64,000 bases of DNA from Bacteroidia bacterium (GTDB taxonomy: Bacteria > Bacteroidota > Bacteroidia > Bacteroidales > Prolixibacteraceae): contig JANYKW010000022.1 of NCBI GenBank assembly GCA_025358025.1, positions 37,341 to 101,340 of the forward strand, read 5' to 3'. Under the pieces are notes generated by a model that made no database searches, was not told where the DNA came from, and worked only from the letters and a program-made list of their open reading frames with translations. Below, piece after piece: positions 36,270 to 45,934 of this stretch (positions within the stretch are counted from its first letter, which is position 1; each line of letters opens with the position of its first letter). The position numbers and the translations under genes are program-made.

Positions 36270-38726
36270 ATGAACATTTCGTACAAATGGCTGAAGGATT
36301 ACCTGCATACCTCAAAAAATCCGCACGAAATTGCTGCAACTCTCACACAGTTAGGTCTGGAGACAGGCAATGTGGAAGAAGTTGAATCAATTAAAGGAGG
36401 CTTGAAAGGATTGGTTGTTGGTGAGGTTTTGACTTGTCATAAACATCCGGGGTCTGATCACCTCAGTATAACTACAGTCAGTCTGGGCAACGGTGAGGTT
36501 GCTCCGGTTGTTTGCGGTGCTCCCAATGTTGCTGCAGGTCAGAAGGTAATTGTAGCTACCGTTGGTACAACTTTATATAAAGGTGACGAATCTTTCACCA
36601 TTCAGAAATCAAAGATAAGGGGAGAGGTGTCTGCCGGGATGATCTGTGCCGAAGATGAGATTGGCCTGGGGAACGACCACCAGGGCATCATGGTTCTGGA
36701 TCCTTCGGCTGTACCCGGAACGCCTGCATCTTCCTACTTTAAAATTGAGAGCGACTACTGCCTGGAGGTCGACCTGACACCCAACCGAATCGATAGTGCA
36801 TCCCACATCGGTGTTGCCCGCGATCTGGCGGCATTTCTGCGTCAAACGGAGGATATCCGTTATGTCAGACCTTCAGTTGATGAATTCCGCGTAAACAAAA
36901 ACGCACACCAGGTGAAAGTTACTGTTGAAAGCCCGGAGGCATGTGCCAGATATGCAGGGGTTTCAATTTCCGGAATTACCATAAAAGAGTCTCCCGAATG
37001 GCTTAAAAACCGCCTTCGCGTGATCGGGCTTAAACCCATCAACAATGTAGTGGATATTACAAATTATATCCTGTTTGAAACCGGGCAACCTTTGCATGCT
37101 TTCGATCTGGATGCCATCAAAGGGAAGAAAATTGTGGTCAAAACAGTGCCTGCGGGCACCAAATTCCGTACCCTGGATGAGGTAGAACGCATATTGGATG
37201 AAAAAGACCTGATGATATGCAATGAATCAGAAGGGATGTGCATCGGAGGGGTATTTGGAGGATTCGATTCGGGTATCAAAAATGAAACGACCGACCTGTT
37301 CCTTGAAAGCGCCTGGTTTAATCCGGTGTATATCAGAAAAACAGCACGTCGCCACGGTTTGAATACAGATGCCTCTTTCCGCTTTGAGCGCGGCGTTGAC
37401 CCAAACGGAACCATATACGCTCTCAAAAGGGCAGCCATCCTGATATGCGAAATGGCAGGTGGCGAGATTGCATCTGAAATCGTTGATATTGTAGCAGATC
37501 CCGCCGTACTTGAGCCCTTCGCTGTGAATGTAAGCTACCGGAACATTTCCAGGCTTATCGGGAAAGAGATACCCGTTTTACAAATCAGGAATATCCTCAA
37601 CTCACTGGAAATTAAGATCGTCTCAGAAAATGAAAGCGGACTCGAACTATCCGTTCCCCCATACAGGGTTGATGTACGGAGGGAGGCAGATGTTATTGAA
37701 GAGCTGCTGCGCATCTATGGCTATAACAATATTGAGCCCGGAACGACTGTAAAATCTACGCTTCAGCACGGAAGTTATCCTGATAAATTAAAATTACAAA
37801 ATCTAGTATCTGAGATTCTTACCGCACATGGTTTCAACGAAATTATGTGCAACTCACTCACTAAATCGACCTGGTACGAACAACTCAGCACTTTCAGTGA
37901 GGAGAACTGTGTTAAACTTTATAATCCGCTAAGTACAGATCTGAACGTTATGCGTCAGACGCTGTTATTCGGCGGACTGGAAACCATCCTCAGAAACACC
38001 AACTTCAGAAATTCTGATCTGAAATTATATGAATTTGGAAATGTTTATTTCTTCGACGGATCAAAAAAATCAAGCAATCCGGTAAAAGATTATGCGGAAG
38101 AGGAACACCTCGGATTGTGGATGACCGGAAATAAAGAGAGTGAAAACTGGATTGCCAAATCACAACCTGTCAGCTTCTATACCCTAAAAAGTTACCTTGA
38201 AAAGATTCTCTCCCGTTTGGGCATATCACCGGAAGTTTGTCAAATAAAATCATTCTCTTCAGAACTATATGCTGATGGGCAGATTTACCATTTTAACAAC
38301 CAGAAAATAGCCCAACTGGGAATTGTCAGCAAAAATATTTTGAAACAGAACGGTCTTCAGGCGGAGGTCTTTTATGCAGATATTCACTGGACAATGTTAC
38401 TTCATGCCATCAAAAAACAGAAGGTAGCTTATTCTCCGCTTCCAAAATTTCCGGAAGTAAAAAGGGATCTGGCTCTATTGGTAGACAAGGATGTATCCTT
38501 CAGTTCCATCAAGATGTGGGCAAACCGCACTGAACGTGAAATTCTTCAATCGGTCTCAATTTTTGACGTGTACGAAGGGCAGCATCTTCCGGAAGGGAAG
38601 AAATCCTATGCTGTCAGTTTTTTGTTAAGGGATGATTCCAAAACACTCACTGACAAACAGATTGAAAAGGTAATGGAAAAATTGATAAATACTTTTAAAA
38701 GAGAGCTCGGAGCTCAAATCAGGTAA
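36270..38726 (+). CDS. pheT: Phenylalanyl-tRNA synthetase beta subunit
   Basis: An 818-residue beta subunit that pairs with PheS to charge tRNA-Phe. MNISYKWLKDYL is the family's N terminus, followed by an EMAP/OB-fold tRNA-binding domain (EVLTCHKHPGSDHL), B3/B4 (VVDITNYILFETGQPLHAFD), B5 (VDVRREADVIEELLRIYGY) and a C-terminal anticodon-binding ferredoxin-like domain (PLPKFPEVKRDLALLVDKDV). PheS is not in the window, so the subunits are unlinked. The frame is open 17 codons earlier, but ATG 36270 follows a strong promoter. Confidence 0.97.
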   Translation: MNISYKWLKDYLHTSKNPHEIAATLTQLGLETGNVEEVESIKGGLKGLVVGEVLTCHKHPGSDHLSITTVSLGNGEVAPVVCGAPNVAAGQKVIVATVGTTLYKGDESFTIQKSKIRGEVSAGMICAEDEIGLGNDHQGIMVLDPSAVPGTPASSYFKIESDYCLEVDLTPNRIDSASHIGVARDLAAFLRQTEDIRYVRPSVDEFRVNKNAHQVKVTVESPEACARYAGVSISGITIKESPEWLKNRLRVIGLKPINNVVDITNYILFETGQPLHAFDLDAIKGKKIVVKTVPAGTKFRTLDEVERILDEKDLMICNESEGMCIGGVFGGFDSGIKNETTDLFLESAWFNPVYIRKTARRHGLNTDASFRFERGVDPNGTIYALKRAAILICEMAGGEIASEIVDIVADPAVLEPFAVNVSYRNISRLIGKEIPVLQIRNILNSLEIKIVSENESGLELSVPPYRVDVRREADVIEELLRIYGYNNIEPGTTVKSTLQHGSYPDKLKLQNLVSEILTAHGFNEIMCNSLTKSTWYEQLSTFSEENCVKLYNPLSTDLNVMRQTLLFGGLETILRNTNFRNSDLKLYEFGNVYFFDGSKKSSNPVKDYAEEEHLGLWMTGNKESENWIAKSQPVSFYTLKSYLEKILSRLGISPEVCQIKSFSSELYADGQIYHFNNQKIAQLGIVSKNILKQNGLQAEVFYADIHWTMLLHAIKKQKVAYSPLPKFPEVKRDLALLVDKDVSFSSIKMWANRTEREILQSVSIFDVYEGQHLPEGKKSYAVSFLLRDDSKTLTDKQIEKVMEKLINTFKRELGAQIR

Positions 38727-38730
38727 AAAA

Positions 38731-39237
38731 ATGGAAGTTAAAATCAAACCGGTTACAGCAGAATCAGAAATTATTACGATCGTCGGCCTCGCGAAAATTA
38801 TCTGGAATGACCATTATGTTTCCATTATAGGCAAGGAACAGGTCAGTTACATGCTGGGCAAGTACCAAACTTCAAAGGCAATCAATGCACAGATCAATCA
38901 TGATGGATATGAATATTTTCTCATTATGGCTGATGAACTGACAGTAGGTTATATTGGAATAATTCCGCGACACAACGAACTGTTCCTAAGTAAATTTTAT
39001 ATCCTTGACTCTGAGCGTGGTAAGGGTATAGGTCACGCCGGATTAGAGTTTCTCATTGCCAGAAGTAAAGCCAGCGGATCAGATTTCATTACCCTCACCG
39101 TCAACAAAAACAATCTGAGTGCTATCCTTGCTTATGAAAAGATGGGATTTGAAAAATACGGAGAAGTAGAAAGTGATATCGGTTCCGGATACGTGATGGA
39201 CGACTACCTGATGCGTCTTCGTATCAATCCCAGATAA
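38731..39237 (+). CDS. GNAT-family N-acetyltransferase
   Basis: A 168-residue acetyltransferase fold. KFYILDSERGKGIGHAGLEF holds the acetyl-CoA-binding R/Q-G-x-G-x-G loop, and ILAYEKMGFEKYGEVES is the C-terminal motif B. It is 4 bp downstream of pheT and is probably in its transcript. The acceptor is unknown; GNATs next to synthetase genes sometimes act on amino acids or aminoacyl compounds, but that is only a possibility here. Confidence 0.88.
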   Translation: MEVKIKPVTAESEIITIVGLAKIIWNDHYVSIIGKEQVSYMLGKYQTSKAINAQINHDGYEYFLIMADELTVGYIGIIPRHNELFLSKFYILDSERGKGIGHAGLEFLIARSKASGSDFITLTVNKNNLSAILAYEKMGFEKYGEVESDIGSGYVMDDYLMRLRINPR

Positions 39238-39244
39238 GAGTAAA

Positions 39245-39619
39245 CTATTCATAAAGCTGCCTGAGATTGCCGAAATAATCCTGATCCCATCCCTCCACCA
39301 TATTCTCATAGGCATTATCAGGGATATTGGTCTGGTGTAATTCGATCTGTGTTCCTTTTTTGTCGGTATGCAATTTGATGGTTACGATAGAATCCTCCTC
39401 CTCTCCAAAAAACCACCGCTGTACGATCAGCTTATCCTGAACAAATTCAAGATTCTCTCCCGTGATGGCTCCGTCCCATATTTCGAACTCACTACCGGGT
39501 TCGGTACTCATCACCACCGGTTCTCCTGTCCATATTTCTATGACAAGCGGATTCGTCATCGCGTTATAGACATCCTGTGGCGATGCGTGTAGCGTGTAGC
39601 GTTTCTTGAATTCTTTCAT
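39245..39619 (-). CDS. SRPBCC / AHSA1-like domain protein
   Basis: A 124-residue single-domain protein. FKKRYTLHASPQDVYNAMTN at the N terminus and GWDQDYFGNLRQLYE at the C terminus are the AHSA1 (activator of Hsp90 ATPase homologue) / START-like fold, which holds hydrophobic ligands in a pocket. Its ligand is unknown. The AGTACTT repeat (39632-39823) starts 12 bp upstream and fills the gap to the divergent UbiA gene. Confidence 0.85.
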   Translation of the reverse strand: MKEFKKRYTLHASPQDVYNAMTNPLVIEIWTGEPVVMSTEPGSEFEIWDGAITGENLEFVQDKLIVQRWFFGEEEDSIVTIKLHTDKKGTQIELHQTNIPDNAYENMVEGWDQDYFGNLRQLYE

Positions 39620-39631
39620 GGCGAGGGAATA

Positions 39632-39823
39632 AAGTACTTCGAGTACTTGGAGTACTTGGAGTACTTCAAGTACTTAGAGTGCTTAAAGTGGAAAATAGTG
39701 GTTAAAGTTATAAATATGTGTTGAATGGTCGAAAATAAAAATCAGAAATATTTAAAGTTTTCACTTATTTTGTAAAAACAATAACTTTAGGCACTTGAAG
39801 TACTCTAAGTACTCGAAGTACTT
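39632..39823. repeat. AGTACTT repeat element, copy 2
   Basis: Left array 39632-39690 and right array 39791-39823, facing each other with about 100 bp AT-rich core. The inner end of the right array reads AACTTTAGGCACTTGAAGTA, which matches the middle array of copy 3. The element fills the divergent intergenic region: 12 bp from one ATG and 4 bp from the other. Confidence 0.85.
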
Positions 39824-39827
39824 TCTT

Positions 39828-40685
39828 ATGAACAAACTACTACTATACTCCCGGCTGGTAAAATTTGAACACACCATATTTGCCATGCCTTTCGCGCTCA
39901 TCGGATTTTTTATGGCCAGCATGGTAACTGATCAGCTATTCTTCTGGCGACTCCTGGGCGCAATAATACTTGCCATGGTATTTGCCAGAAATGCGGCCAT
40001 GGGTTTTAACCGTTATCTTGACCGAAAATTTGATGCCGCCAATCCACGTACAGCCAAACGGGAGATCCCTGCTGGTCTGGTATCCGCACCAAGGGCCTTT
40101 ACTTTCGTCGTAATAAATTCTCTGCTCTTTATTACGGTCTCCTATCTGATTAATCCACTGTGTTTTGCCCTTTCGCCTGTTGCCCTTATTGTCATATTAG
40201 GATACAGTTTCACGAAACGGATCACTCCTTTGTGTCATTTTGTTCTCAGTCTGGGACTTTCCCTCGCACCCATCGGTGCCTGGCTCGCTGTAACCGGATC
40301 ATTCGCCGTTGCACCGCTGCTGTTTTCCGGCGTGGTATTTTTTTGGGTGAGTGGCTTCGATATCATCTATGCCTGCCAGGATGTAGAATTTGATCAAAAA
40401 TACCGGCTTCAAAGTATTCCTGTCCTTTTCGGGGTCAGAAAGGCACTCGGCATTTCAATTTTTCTGCATGTGCTGACTTTTATCTTTGTCATTCTGGCTG
40501 GGATAAAACTGGAAGCCCACTGGTTATTCTGGCTGGGAGCCGCTTTTTTCGGTGTCATGATGATTTATCAGCACCTGATTGTCAAAGCCGACGATCTGAG
40601 CAGGGTTGATTTAGCTTTTGGAACTACCAACGGCATTGCCGGTGTTATTTTTGCAGCGTTTGTGATCGGATCGCTATACTACTGA
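39828..40685 (+). CDS. UbiA-family polyprenyltransferase, MqnP-like
   Basis: A 285-residue integral-membrane prenyltransferase with about eight helices. The two Asp-rich substrate motifs are MGFNRYLDRKFDAANPRT and SGFDIIYACQDVEFDQKY. The opening LVKFEHTIFAMPFALIGFF is typical of the MqnP/UbiA-like group that prenylates in quinone (often futalosine-route menaquinone) synthesis. No other menaquinone gene is near. An upstream in-frame start within the repeat would add MKYSKYSKYFL, but ATG 39828 gives the family N terminus. Confidence 0.85.
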   Translation: MNKLLLYSRLVKFEHTIFAMPFALIGFFMASMVTDQLFFWRLLGAIILAMVFARNAAMGFNRYLDRKFDAANPRTAKREIPAGLVSAPRAFTFVVINSLLFITVSYLINPLCFALSPVALIVILGYSFTKRITPLCHFVLSLGLSLAPIGAWLAVTGSFAVAPLLFSGVVFFWVSGFDIIYACQDVEFDQKYRLQSIPVLFGVRKALGISIFLHVLTFIFVILAGIKLEAHWLFWLGAAFFGVMMIYQHLIVKADDLSRVDLAFGTTNGIAGVIFAAFVIGSLYY

Positions 40686-40692
40686 TCTTTTA

Positions 40693-42651
40693 TCAGAATT
40701 TGTAATTAAACCCCAAAGTAAAAAGCTCCTTAAACTGCCATTTTGCTTTTTTATCAATCTCGGTCCCGTTTTCATCTTTGACAGGAAACTTGACATTGTA
40801 GTCATAAACCACCTGGGTCATTAGACGGGCGTTAATATGCCGGCTGATTTGCATCAGGAACACCTGCTCCCAGTTTACATTAAACTTTTGAAATGGATAG
40901 TTGTAATTATTGAAAATCTCGGCCCTGGTATCATAGGTAAGATTCTCCAAAATGTCATAATGCCAGTTCACTTTTACTATCACACCGGGCTCCCACAACT
41001 TTGTCCTTCCCGGATCCAGTCCAAAGTTGGATGGATCAACCAGGACTGTATCTTTAACATAAGTCGTTTTGGAGGTAAACGGTGAGAGGAACAACGAGAA
41101 ATTCTTGTTGGGTTTATAGTCCATACCAACGGAAGCAGTCAGGTATGCAGGGGCCATGAAAGCCGAAATGGGATTTCCCTTATCCGGATAGCTATAACCT
41201 TTGGCTATCTGGGTCCTGAAGTTGGCTTCGCCAGAGTAGTACCACTTTTTGAAGGCAGAATAGCCCATTCTTGACTGAAATTCAAGTTTGTCATCATTCT
41301 TTTCAAGCCCTCTGGATTTGGACGAAAAGATCCCAAGCCTGAACTCTGCCATATTCTCCCATTTCAAATTTTTTTTGGAATAATTGGCAATATATTTCCC
41401 AATAAGTAACATAGAAATGGAACTTTCACCTCCCTTGGCCCAGTTTGAGAGTGCTGTCTGTGTAAATCCGACTGTACCGGTACCGAAAAGATTCCACGGA
41501 AGTGGCTCAACCTGACGGAGATATACCTGTTGCAATTTGGAATCCGGTTTTTTCTCCTGAAAGGTGATCTCCTTTTTTTGAGATTCAGTTAACCGCAGAA
41601 ATTTTACTCCATCATCGATTACCAGTCTCAGTCCGCCCTTCCCGTTGTTGTATAAGGCAACACCAATGGAATCATTCTGTTCATTCTTGAGAAAGATCCG
41701 CATCGGGCTCATCCCATGATTTGAAGTCCAGATTTTTGCCCGGGTACCTGAGTTATTTGTAAGGGTTACCAGGGATGAGTCTGCTGCTGCCCGGGCAGTG
41801 AGGTAACGCATCGCTACAAGGATGGAGTCGTTCACCTTCACAATTTCAGACTCGTTGTACCTTTGCAGCAACAACCTGTTTTTTGCTTCAAGATAACCTC
41901 TTCTCCCGGAGGCAAATTCGGATGAAAGCCTGTCGATATATTCTTTCCTGTAACTTTGGATCAGCGAGTCACGCTGGTGAAAAATGATGGAATCGTTGTA
42001 TGACTGACAGGTCCAGGCAAAGAGTTTAACCCGCAAAGTATCCGTTTCCGCACCTGTTACATTGGAAGGCAACTTCAGGTTATCCCAGCCTTTGTTAAAC
42101 TTTCGGATAAATGACACGGGCATGGTCCGGTCCATATTGATCATCATCTGAAACGGATCTCCGGATGGAATGATGGGAGCCCCGGATAATCCTGTACTCA
42201 AATATTCATCAGGAACCAGGATCAGTGTCTTTCGCAGGCTGTCGGCAACCTGGTTGCGCCGACTCTCAACCATCAGATTCATATCCTCATTAGAAACATA
42301 ACCTTTTACATTCACTTTGTCTTGGATGTTTTCCGCTTTACGGCCAAAGATGGGTGAAATGTAATCAGACTTCAGTAACTTGTTCAAATTTACTACAATT
42401 GTGTCAATAGGCTCATTTTCAGAATAATCAATAACTCCTTTGATTGATTTCTTCAAGGATTCATTTGTCATATACCACTCACCGGAGCTATTGAATATCT
42501 TATTCATGAAAGAAATACTCCAGGAGAGTGTATCCTGGATGTTTCCGGACTTCCGGTCCTTGTTTGAAGAAAGATCCTTCGCAGATAGTGTTTGCTGAAA
42601 AATAACTATAAGACTGACTGTAAGTAAAAAAGAATATTTTTTGAATACCAT
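40693..42651 (-). CDS. DUF3078 outer-membrane protein
   Basis: A 652-residue protein with a signal peptide (FLLTVSLIVIFQQTLSAKDL). The N-terminal 350 residues are charged and helical, with no clear family. The C-terminal 280 residues match DUF3078: LSNWAKGGESSISMLLIGKY, then beta-strands such as FRTQIAKGYSYPDKGNP, ending in the outer-membrane type LFTLGFNYKF. Its role is unknown. It ends 8 bp from the convergent UbiA gene, and the two are separated by only a weak hairpin. Confidence 0.85.
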   Translation of the reverse strand: MVFKKYSFLLTVSLIVIFQQTLSAKDLSSNKDRKSGNIQDTLSWSISFMNKIFNSSGEWYMTNESLKKSIKGVIDYSENEPIDTIVVNLNKLLKSDYISPIFGRKAENIQDKVNVKGYVSNEDMNLMVESRRNQVADSLRKTLILVPDEYLSTGLSGAPIIPSGDPFQMMINMDRTMPVSFIRKFNKGWDNLKLPSNVTGAETDTLRVKLFAWTCQSYNDSIIFHQRDSLIQSYRKEYIDRLSSEFASGRRGYLEAKNRLLLQRYNESEIVKVNDSILVAMRYLTARAAADSSLVTLTNNSGTRAKIWTSNHGMSPMRIFLKNEQNDSIGVALYNNGKGGLRLVIDDGVKFLRLTESQKKEITFQEKKPDSKLQQVYLRQVEPLPWNLFGTGTVGFTQTALSNWAKGGESSISMLLIGKYIANYSKKNLKWENMAEFRLGIFSSKSRGLEKNDDKLEFQSRMGYSAFKKWYYSGEANFRTQIAKGYSYPDKGNPISAFMAPAYLTASVGMDYKPNKNFSLFLSPFTSKTTYVKDTVLVDPSNFGLDPGRTKLWEPGVIVKVNWHYDILENLTYDTRAEIFNNYNYPFQKFNVNWEQVFLMQISRHINARLMTQVVYDYNVKFPVKDENGTEIDKKAKWQFKELFTLGFNYKF

Positions 42652-42724
42652 AAGACTGTTAATAGTTGATAGAATCAGAGGCCGGAAAGATACGAAAATT
42701 ATAAAATCGGTTAAGCGCAGGTTC

Positions 42725-43843
42725 TTAGACTGTTTTCCGGTATCTCCAGACAGCCAAGGAAAACATCAATAACCCATAGATAGACAAATAGATCAACTCT
42801 CTGGTCATATCCAGCAATCCTGATCCCTTCAAAACCACATTACGGATAATCCTGATAAGATAATAGATCGGATTAATCATGTCCAGGTTTTGAGCCCAAA
42901 CCGGCATACTCTCCACAGGTGTGAACAGTCCGCTCATGATAATAAAGATGATCAGAAAGAAAAAACTGACAAACAATACCTGTTGCTGGGTATCTGAGAT
43001 GGCTGAGACAAAAAGACCAATACTCAATACGAGAAAAAGATAGAGTGAAGTAAAAACATATAAGGTTAGGATATTTCCCCTGAAGGGCAGCCCAAACGCG
43101 ACTTTTGCCACGATCAAACCAAAAGTAAGATCCAAAAGTGCGATGATCAGAAACGGCATCATCTTTCCGATGATGAAGTGATATTTTTTGATTGGCGTTA
43201 CATTAAGCTGTTCGATGGTTCCCATCTCCTTCTCCCTGACAAGGTTAAGGGAAGAAAGAAATAGTCCGATGATGGTTACAAGAATGACGAGAACACCCGG
43301 CGCCATGTAAAATTTGAAATTCAGTTCAGGATTGTACCAATAGGACGGAATCACTTGGACCTGTTCGGGTGGAGTGAATTTAGGTACTCCCATCATTTCT
43401 GCCCTCACTTTCTGATTGTAACTGCCAATGACAGTCTGCAGGTAGGCATTGGAAAGTTCTGCTGCAGAACCATTTATGGCATCTATTAGTATCTGAACAG
43501 AGGCTTGATCGTTCCTTTTAAGATCACTTTCAAATCCTTGCGGGAAGGTGATGACAACATCGGTTTTTCCTTTCAGCAGTATCTTATCTGTTTCGGAAGG
43601 AGACAGTTGGGCACGGGTGAGGTGAAAGAAGGAGCTGGATTCCAACTTGGCCGTCAGCCGTGTGGAAGTTTCACTCAGATCGAGGTCGACAACTGTGATG
43701 TCTATCATCTTCAACTCCATGGTGGCGGCAAAAACCAGGATGAGCATCTGCACCAGGGGCATGATGAAGATGATTGGTAACATGCCTTTGTTTCGGAAAA
43801 CCTGGATAAACTCCTTTTGAAGCAGGTACAATATCGTTCTCAT
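42725..43843 (-). CDS. ABC-2 type efflux permease, second copy
   Basis: A 372-residue inner-membrane permease with one N-terminal helix (NKGMLPIIFIMPLVQMLILV), a periplasmic region of about 150 residues, and five C-terminal helices. LVREKEMGTIEQLNVTPIKK is the ABC-2 signature. It is the last gene of the export operon, 7 bp from the first permease. Comparable to YhhJ/YbhR. The two permeases likely form a heterodimer for the two ATPases upstream. Confidence 0.92.
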   Translation of the reverse strand: MRTILYLLQKEFIQVFRNKGMLPIIFIMPLVQMLILVFAATMELKMIDITVVDLDLSETSTRLTAKLESSSFFHLTRAQLSPSETDKILLKGKTDVVITFPQGFESDLKRNDQASVQILIDAINGSAAELSNAYLQTVIGSYNQKVRAEMMGVPKFTPPEQVQVIPSYWYNPELNFKFYMAPGVLVILVTIIGLFLSSLNLVREKEMGTIEQLNVTPIKKYHFIIGKMMPFLIIALLDLTFGLIVAKVAFGLPFRGNILTLYVFTSLYLFLVLSIGLFVSAISDTQQQVLFVSFFFLIIFIIMSGLFTPVESMPVWAQNLDMINPIYYLIRIIRNVVLKGSGLLDMTRELIYLSIYGLLMFSLAVWRYRKTV

Positions 43844-43850
43844 GAGTTTT

Positions 43851-44957
43851 CTATTCTAATCTTAATTTGAATTTCTTCACGCTTAATGCAAGAAAAAAAA
43901 TAGTCATTGCACTTAATATCAATATGTTTGGCCAAATATATTCCAATCCGTTTCCTTTTAGCATCACCTGCTTGAGTGCATCAATAAACCACCTGGGAGG
44001 CATAAAATTGCTGAGAATCTGCAATGCATAGGGCATATTTTCGATGGGATAAATGAATCCGGACAATAGGATTGTTGGCAACATCAGGGCAAAACCGGAA
44101 ATAAACATGGCAACCTGCTGGCTATTGGCCACCGTGGAAATGAGAATTCCCAGTGACAGTGCCATTGAAATGTAAAGGATGACTAAAAATGCCAGTACAA
44201 ACAAGCTTCCCCGGATCGGGACGCCAAATACTACATTACCCAGAAATACAACAACAAAGGCATCAATGACCGATAACAACAGATAGGGAGCCACCTTCCC
44301 CAGGATGATATGAGGTGCTTTCAAAGGTGAGACGAGAAGAATTTCCATGGTACCCATCTCCTTTTCGCGTGCAATGGTGATGGAGGTCATCATGGCAGAG
44401 ATCAGCATCAAAATCAGGGCCATTGTACCCGGAACAAACATAAAAGCCCCTACCATGTTCTCATTGTAAAGCATCCTAACTTCGCTTTTTATCTGGACAG
44501 GGATGGTAAATCCGGCATATTTCTTTTTAGTATAATCCTGCACAATTCCATTGGTATAGTTGTAAAGCATCTGCGCTGTATTGGGATCCGAAGCATCTGC
44601 TATCACCTGAATATTGGCTTTCCCTTCACGTTCAAGTCTTTGAGCAAAATTCCGTTCAAAGACGATCACCTGCTTGACATCGCCCTTCTTAAATATCGGA
44701 TCGATCTCATTCTCCTGAAGAAGGTTGGCCTCGAGTAAAAAATATCCCGAGGAAAGAATTTTGTTCTTGATTTCCCTGGTCACATTGTCGTTGGAATGAT
44801 CCAGTATGGCAATCCGGGCATCCTTAATTTCTGTTGTTATGACATACCCGAACAACATCAATTGAATAATAGGTATCCCAAACAGAATGACCATGGTACG
44901 GGTGTCTCTGAATATATGGGTAAACTCCTTTTTGATAAATCCGAGTAGTTGGTTCAT
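43851..44957 (-). CDS. ABC-2 type efflux permease, first copy
   Basis: A 368-residue permease of the same plan: N-terminal helix (TMVILFGIPIIQLMLFGYVI), a periplasmic insert, and ABC-2 motif IAREKEMGTMEILLVSPLKA. It begins 210 bp after the preceding ATPase gene, with a repeat element between. By analogy with YbhFSR it takes part in drug or ion export. Substrate unknown. Confidence 0.92.
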   Translation of the reverse strand: MNQLLGFIKKEFTHIFRDTRTMVILFGIPIIQLMLFGYVITTEIKDARIAILDHSNDNVTREIKNKILSSGYFLLEANLLQENEIDPIFKKGDVKQVIVFERNFAQRLEREGKANIQVIADASDPNTAQMLYNYTNGIVQDYTKKKYAGFTIPVQIKSEVRMLYNENMVGAFMFVPGTMALILMLISAMMTSITIAREKEMGTMEILLVSPLKAPHIILGKVAPYLLLSVIDAFVVVFLGNVVFGVPIRGSLFVLAFLVILYISMALSLGILISTVANSQQVAMFISGFALMLPTILLSGFIYPIENMPYALQILSNFMPPRWFIDALKQVMLKGNGLEYIWPNILILSAMTIFFLALSVKKFKLRLE

Positions 44958-44989
44958 ACTGTTTATCGATTATATATATTTTAATTTAC

Positions 44990-45166
44990 AAGTACTTCGA
45001 GTACTTAGAGTGTACGCTATTAACTTCATATGTCATGTGTATCTAACTTTAGGCACTTCGAGTACCTGTAAATGCACGCTACAAATTTCATATGTTATGT
45101 AAACCTAACTTTTTTCACTCGAAGTACTTGAAGTACTTGAAGTACTCGAAGTACTCGAAGTACTTC
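44990..45166. repeat. AGTACTT repeat element, copy 3, inside the efflux operon
   Basis: Three arrays: 44990-45014, 45051-45068 and 45116-45166. A 55-bp core is duplicated imperfectly (about 45012-45068 and 45069-45125; shared TTCATATGT and CTAACTTT). The last array reaches the stop codon of the second ATPase (45168). The element separates that gene from the first permease. Confidence 0.85.
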
Positions 45167-45167
45167 T

Positions 45168-45917
45168 CTATTCCTTATTCCTGGCAATCTTCAGAAACAC
45201 CCCATCCATGCTATCTGCCTGGTATTTAGCCTTCAGTGCTGCCGGGGTGTCGAGTGCAACGATTTTCCCTTCCGACATGATGGCAACCCGGTCGCAATAT
45301 TCAGCTTCATCCATGTAGTGTGTAGTCACAAAAATGGTAATTCCCTGGTGTGCTGCCTCGTTGATCAGATCCCAGAAAGTTCTTCGCGTTAAAGGGTCAA
45401 CGCCTCCTGATGGTTCGTCCAGAAAGACAACTTTGGGATGATGAAATATTGCCAGGGAGAAGGCAAGTTTCTGCTTCCATCCCAAGGGCAATCCTCCGAC
45501 CAGTTTGTTGCGGCTCTCTTCCAATTGCAATTTTTTCAGCATTTCGTCGGTCTTTTCCAGCCGGACTTTCCTGCTGATGCCATAAATGCCTGCAAACAAT
45601 CGTATATTTTCGTAAATAGTCAGATCTTCATAAAGCGAGAATTTCTGCGACATGTACCCGATGTTTCGTTTGATCTTTTCCCGCTCATGGTACCCGTCAT
45701 ATCCTGCAACTTCCAATCGTCCCGAAGTTGGCTCCAGCAGACCACAAATCATGCGGATTGCCGTAGTTTTTCCTGCTCCGTTCGCGCCCAGAAATCCGAA
45801 GATTTCACCCGGGTAAACATTAAATGTCAGGTTGTCGTCTGCAACAAAACTTCCAAATTTCTTAACCAGATTCTCTACCTTAATGATTGGCGTTCTTTCA
45901 GGATTTATCCTATCCAT
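45168..45917 (-). CDS. ABC transporter ATP-binding protein, second of two
   Basis: A 249-residue ATPase with Walker A GANGAGKTTAIRMICG, Q-loop NIGYMSQKFSLYEDLTIYEN, a modified signature (VGGLPLGWKQKLAFSLAI, with GGLPLG where LSGG is usual) and Walker B VVFLDEPSGGVDPLTRR. The altered signature suggests one weak catalytic site in a heterodimer. TTG 45938 overlaps the upstream stop but ATG 45917 is preferred. Its stop codon abuts the repeat element. Confidence 0.92.
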   Translation of the reverse strand: MDRINPERTPIIKVENLVKKFGSFVADDNLTFNVYPGEIFGFLGANGAGKTTAIRMICGLLEPTSGRLEVAGYDGYHEREKIKRNIGYMSQKFSLYEDLTIYENIRLFAGIYGISRKVRLEKTDEMLKKLQLEESRNKLVGGLPLGWKQKLAFSLAIFHHPKVVFLDEPSGGVDPLTRRTFWDLINEAAHQGITIFVTTHYMDEAEYCDRVAIMSEGKIVALDTPAALKAKYQADSMDGVFLKIARNKE

Positions 45918-45934
45918 AGAAATAAGTATAATTA

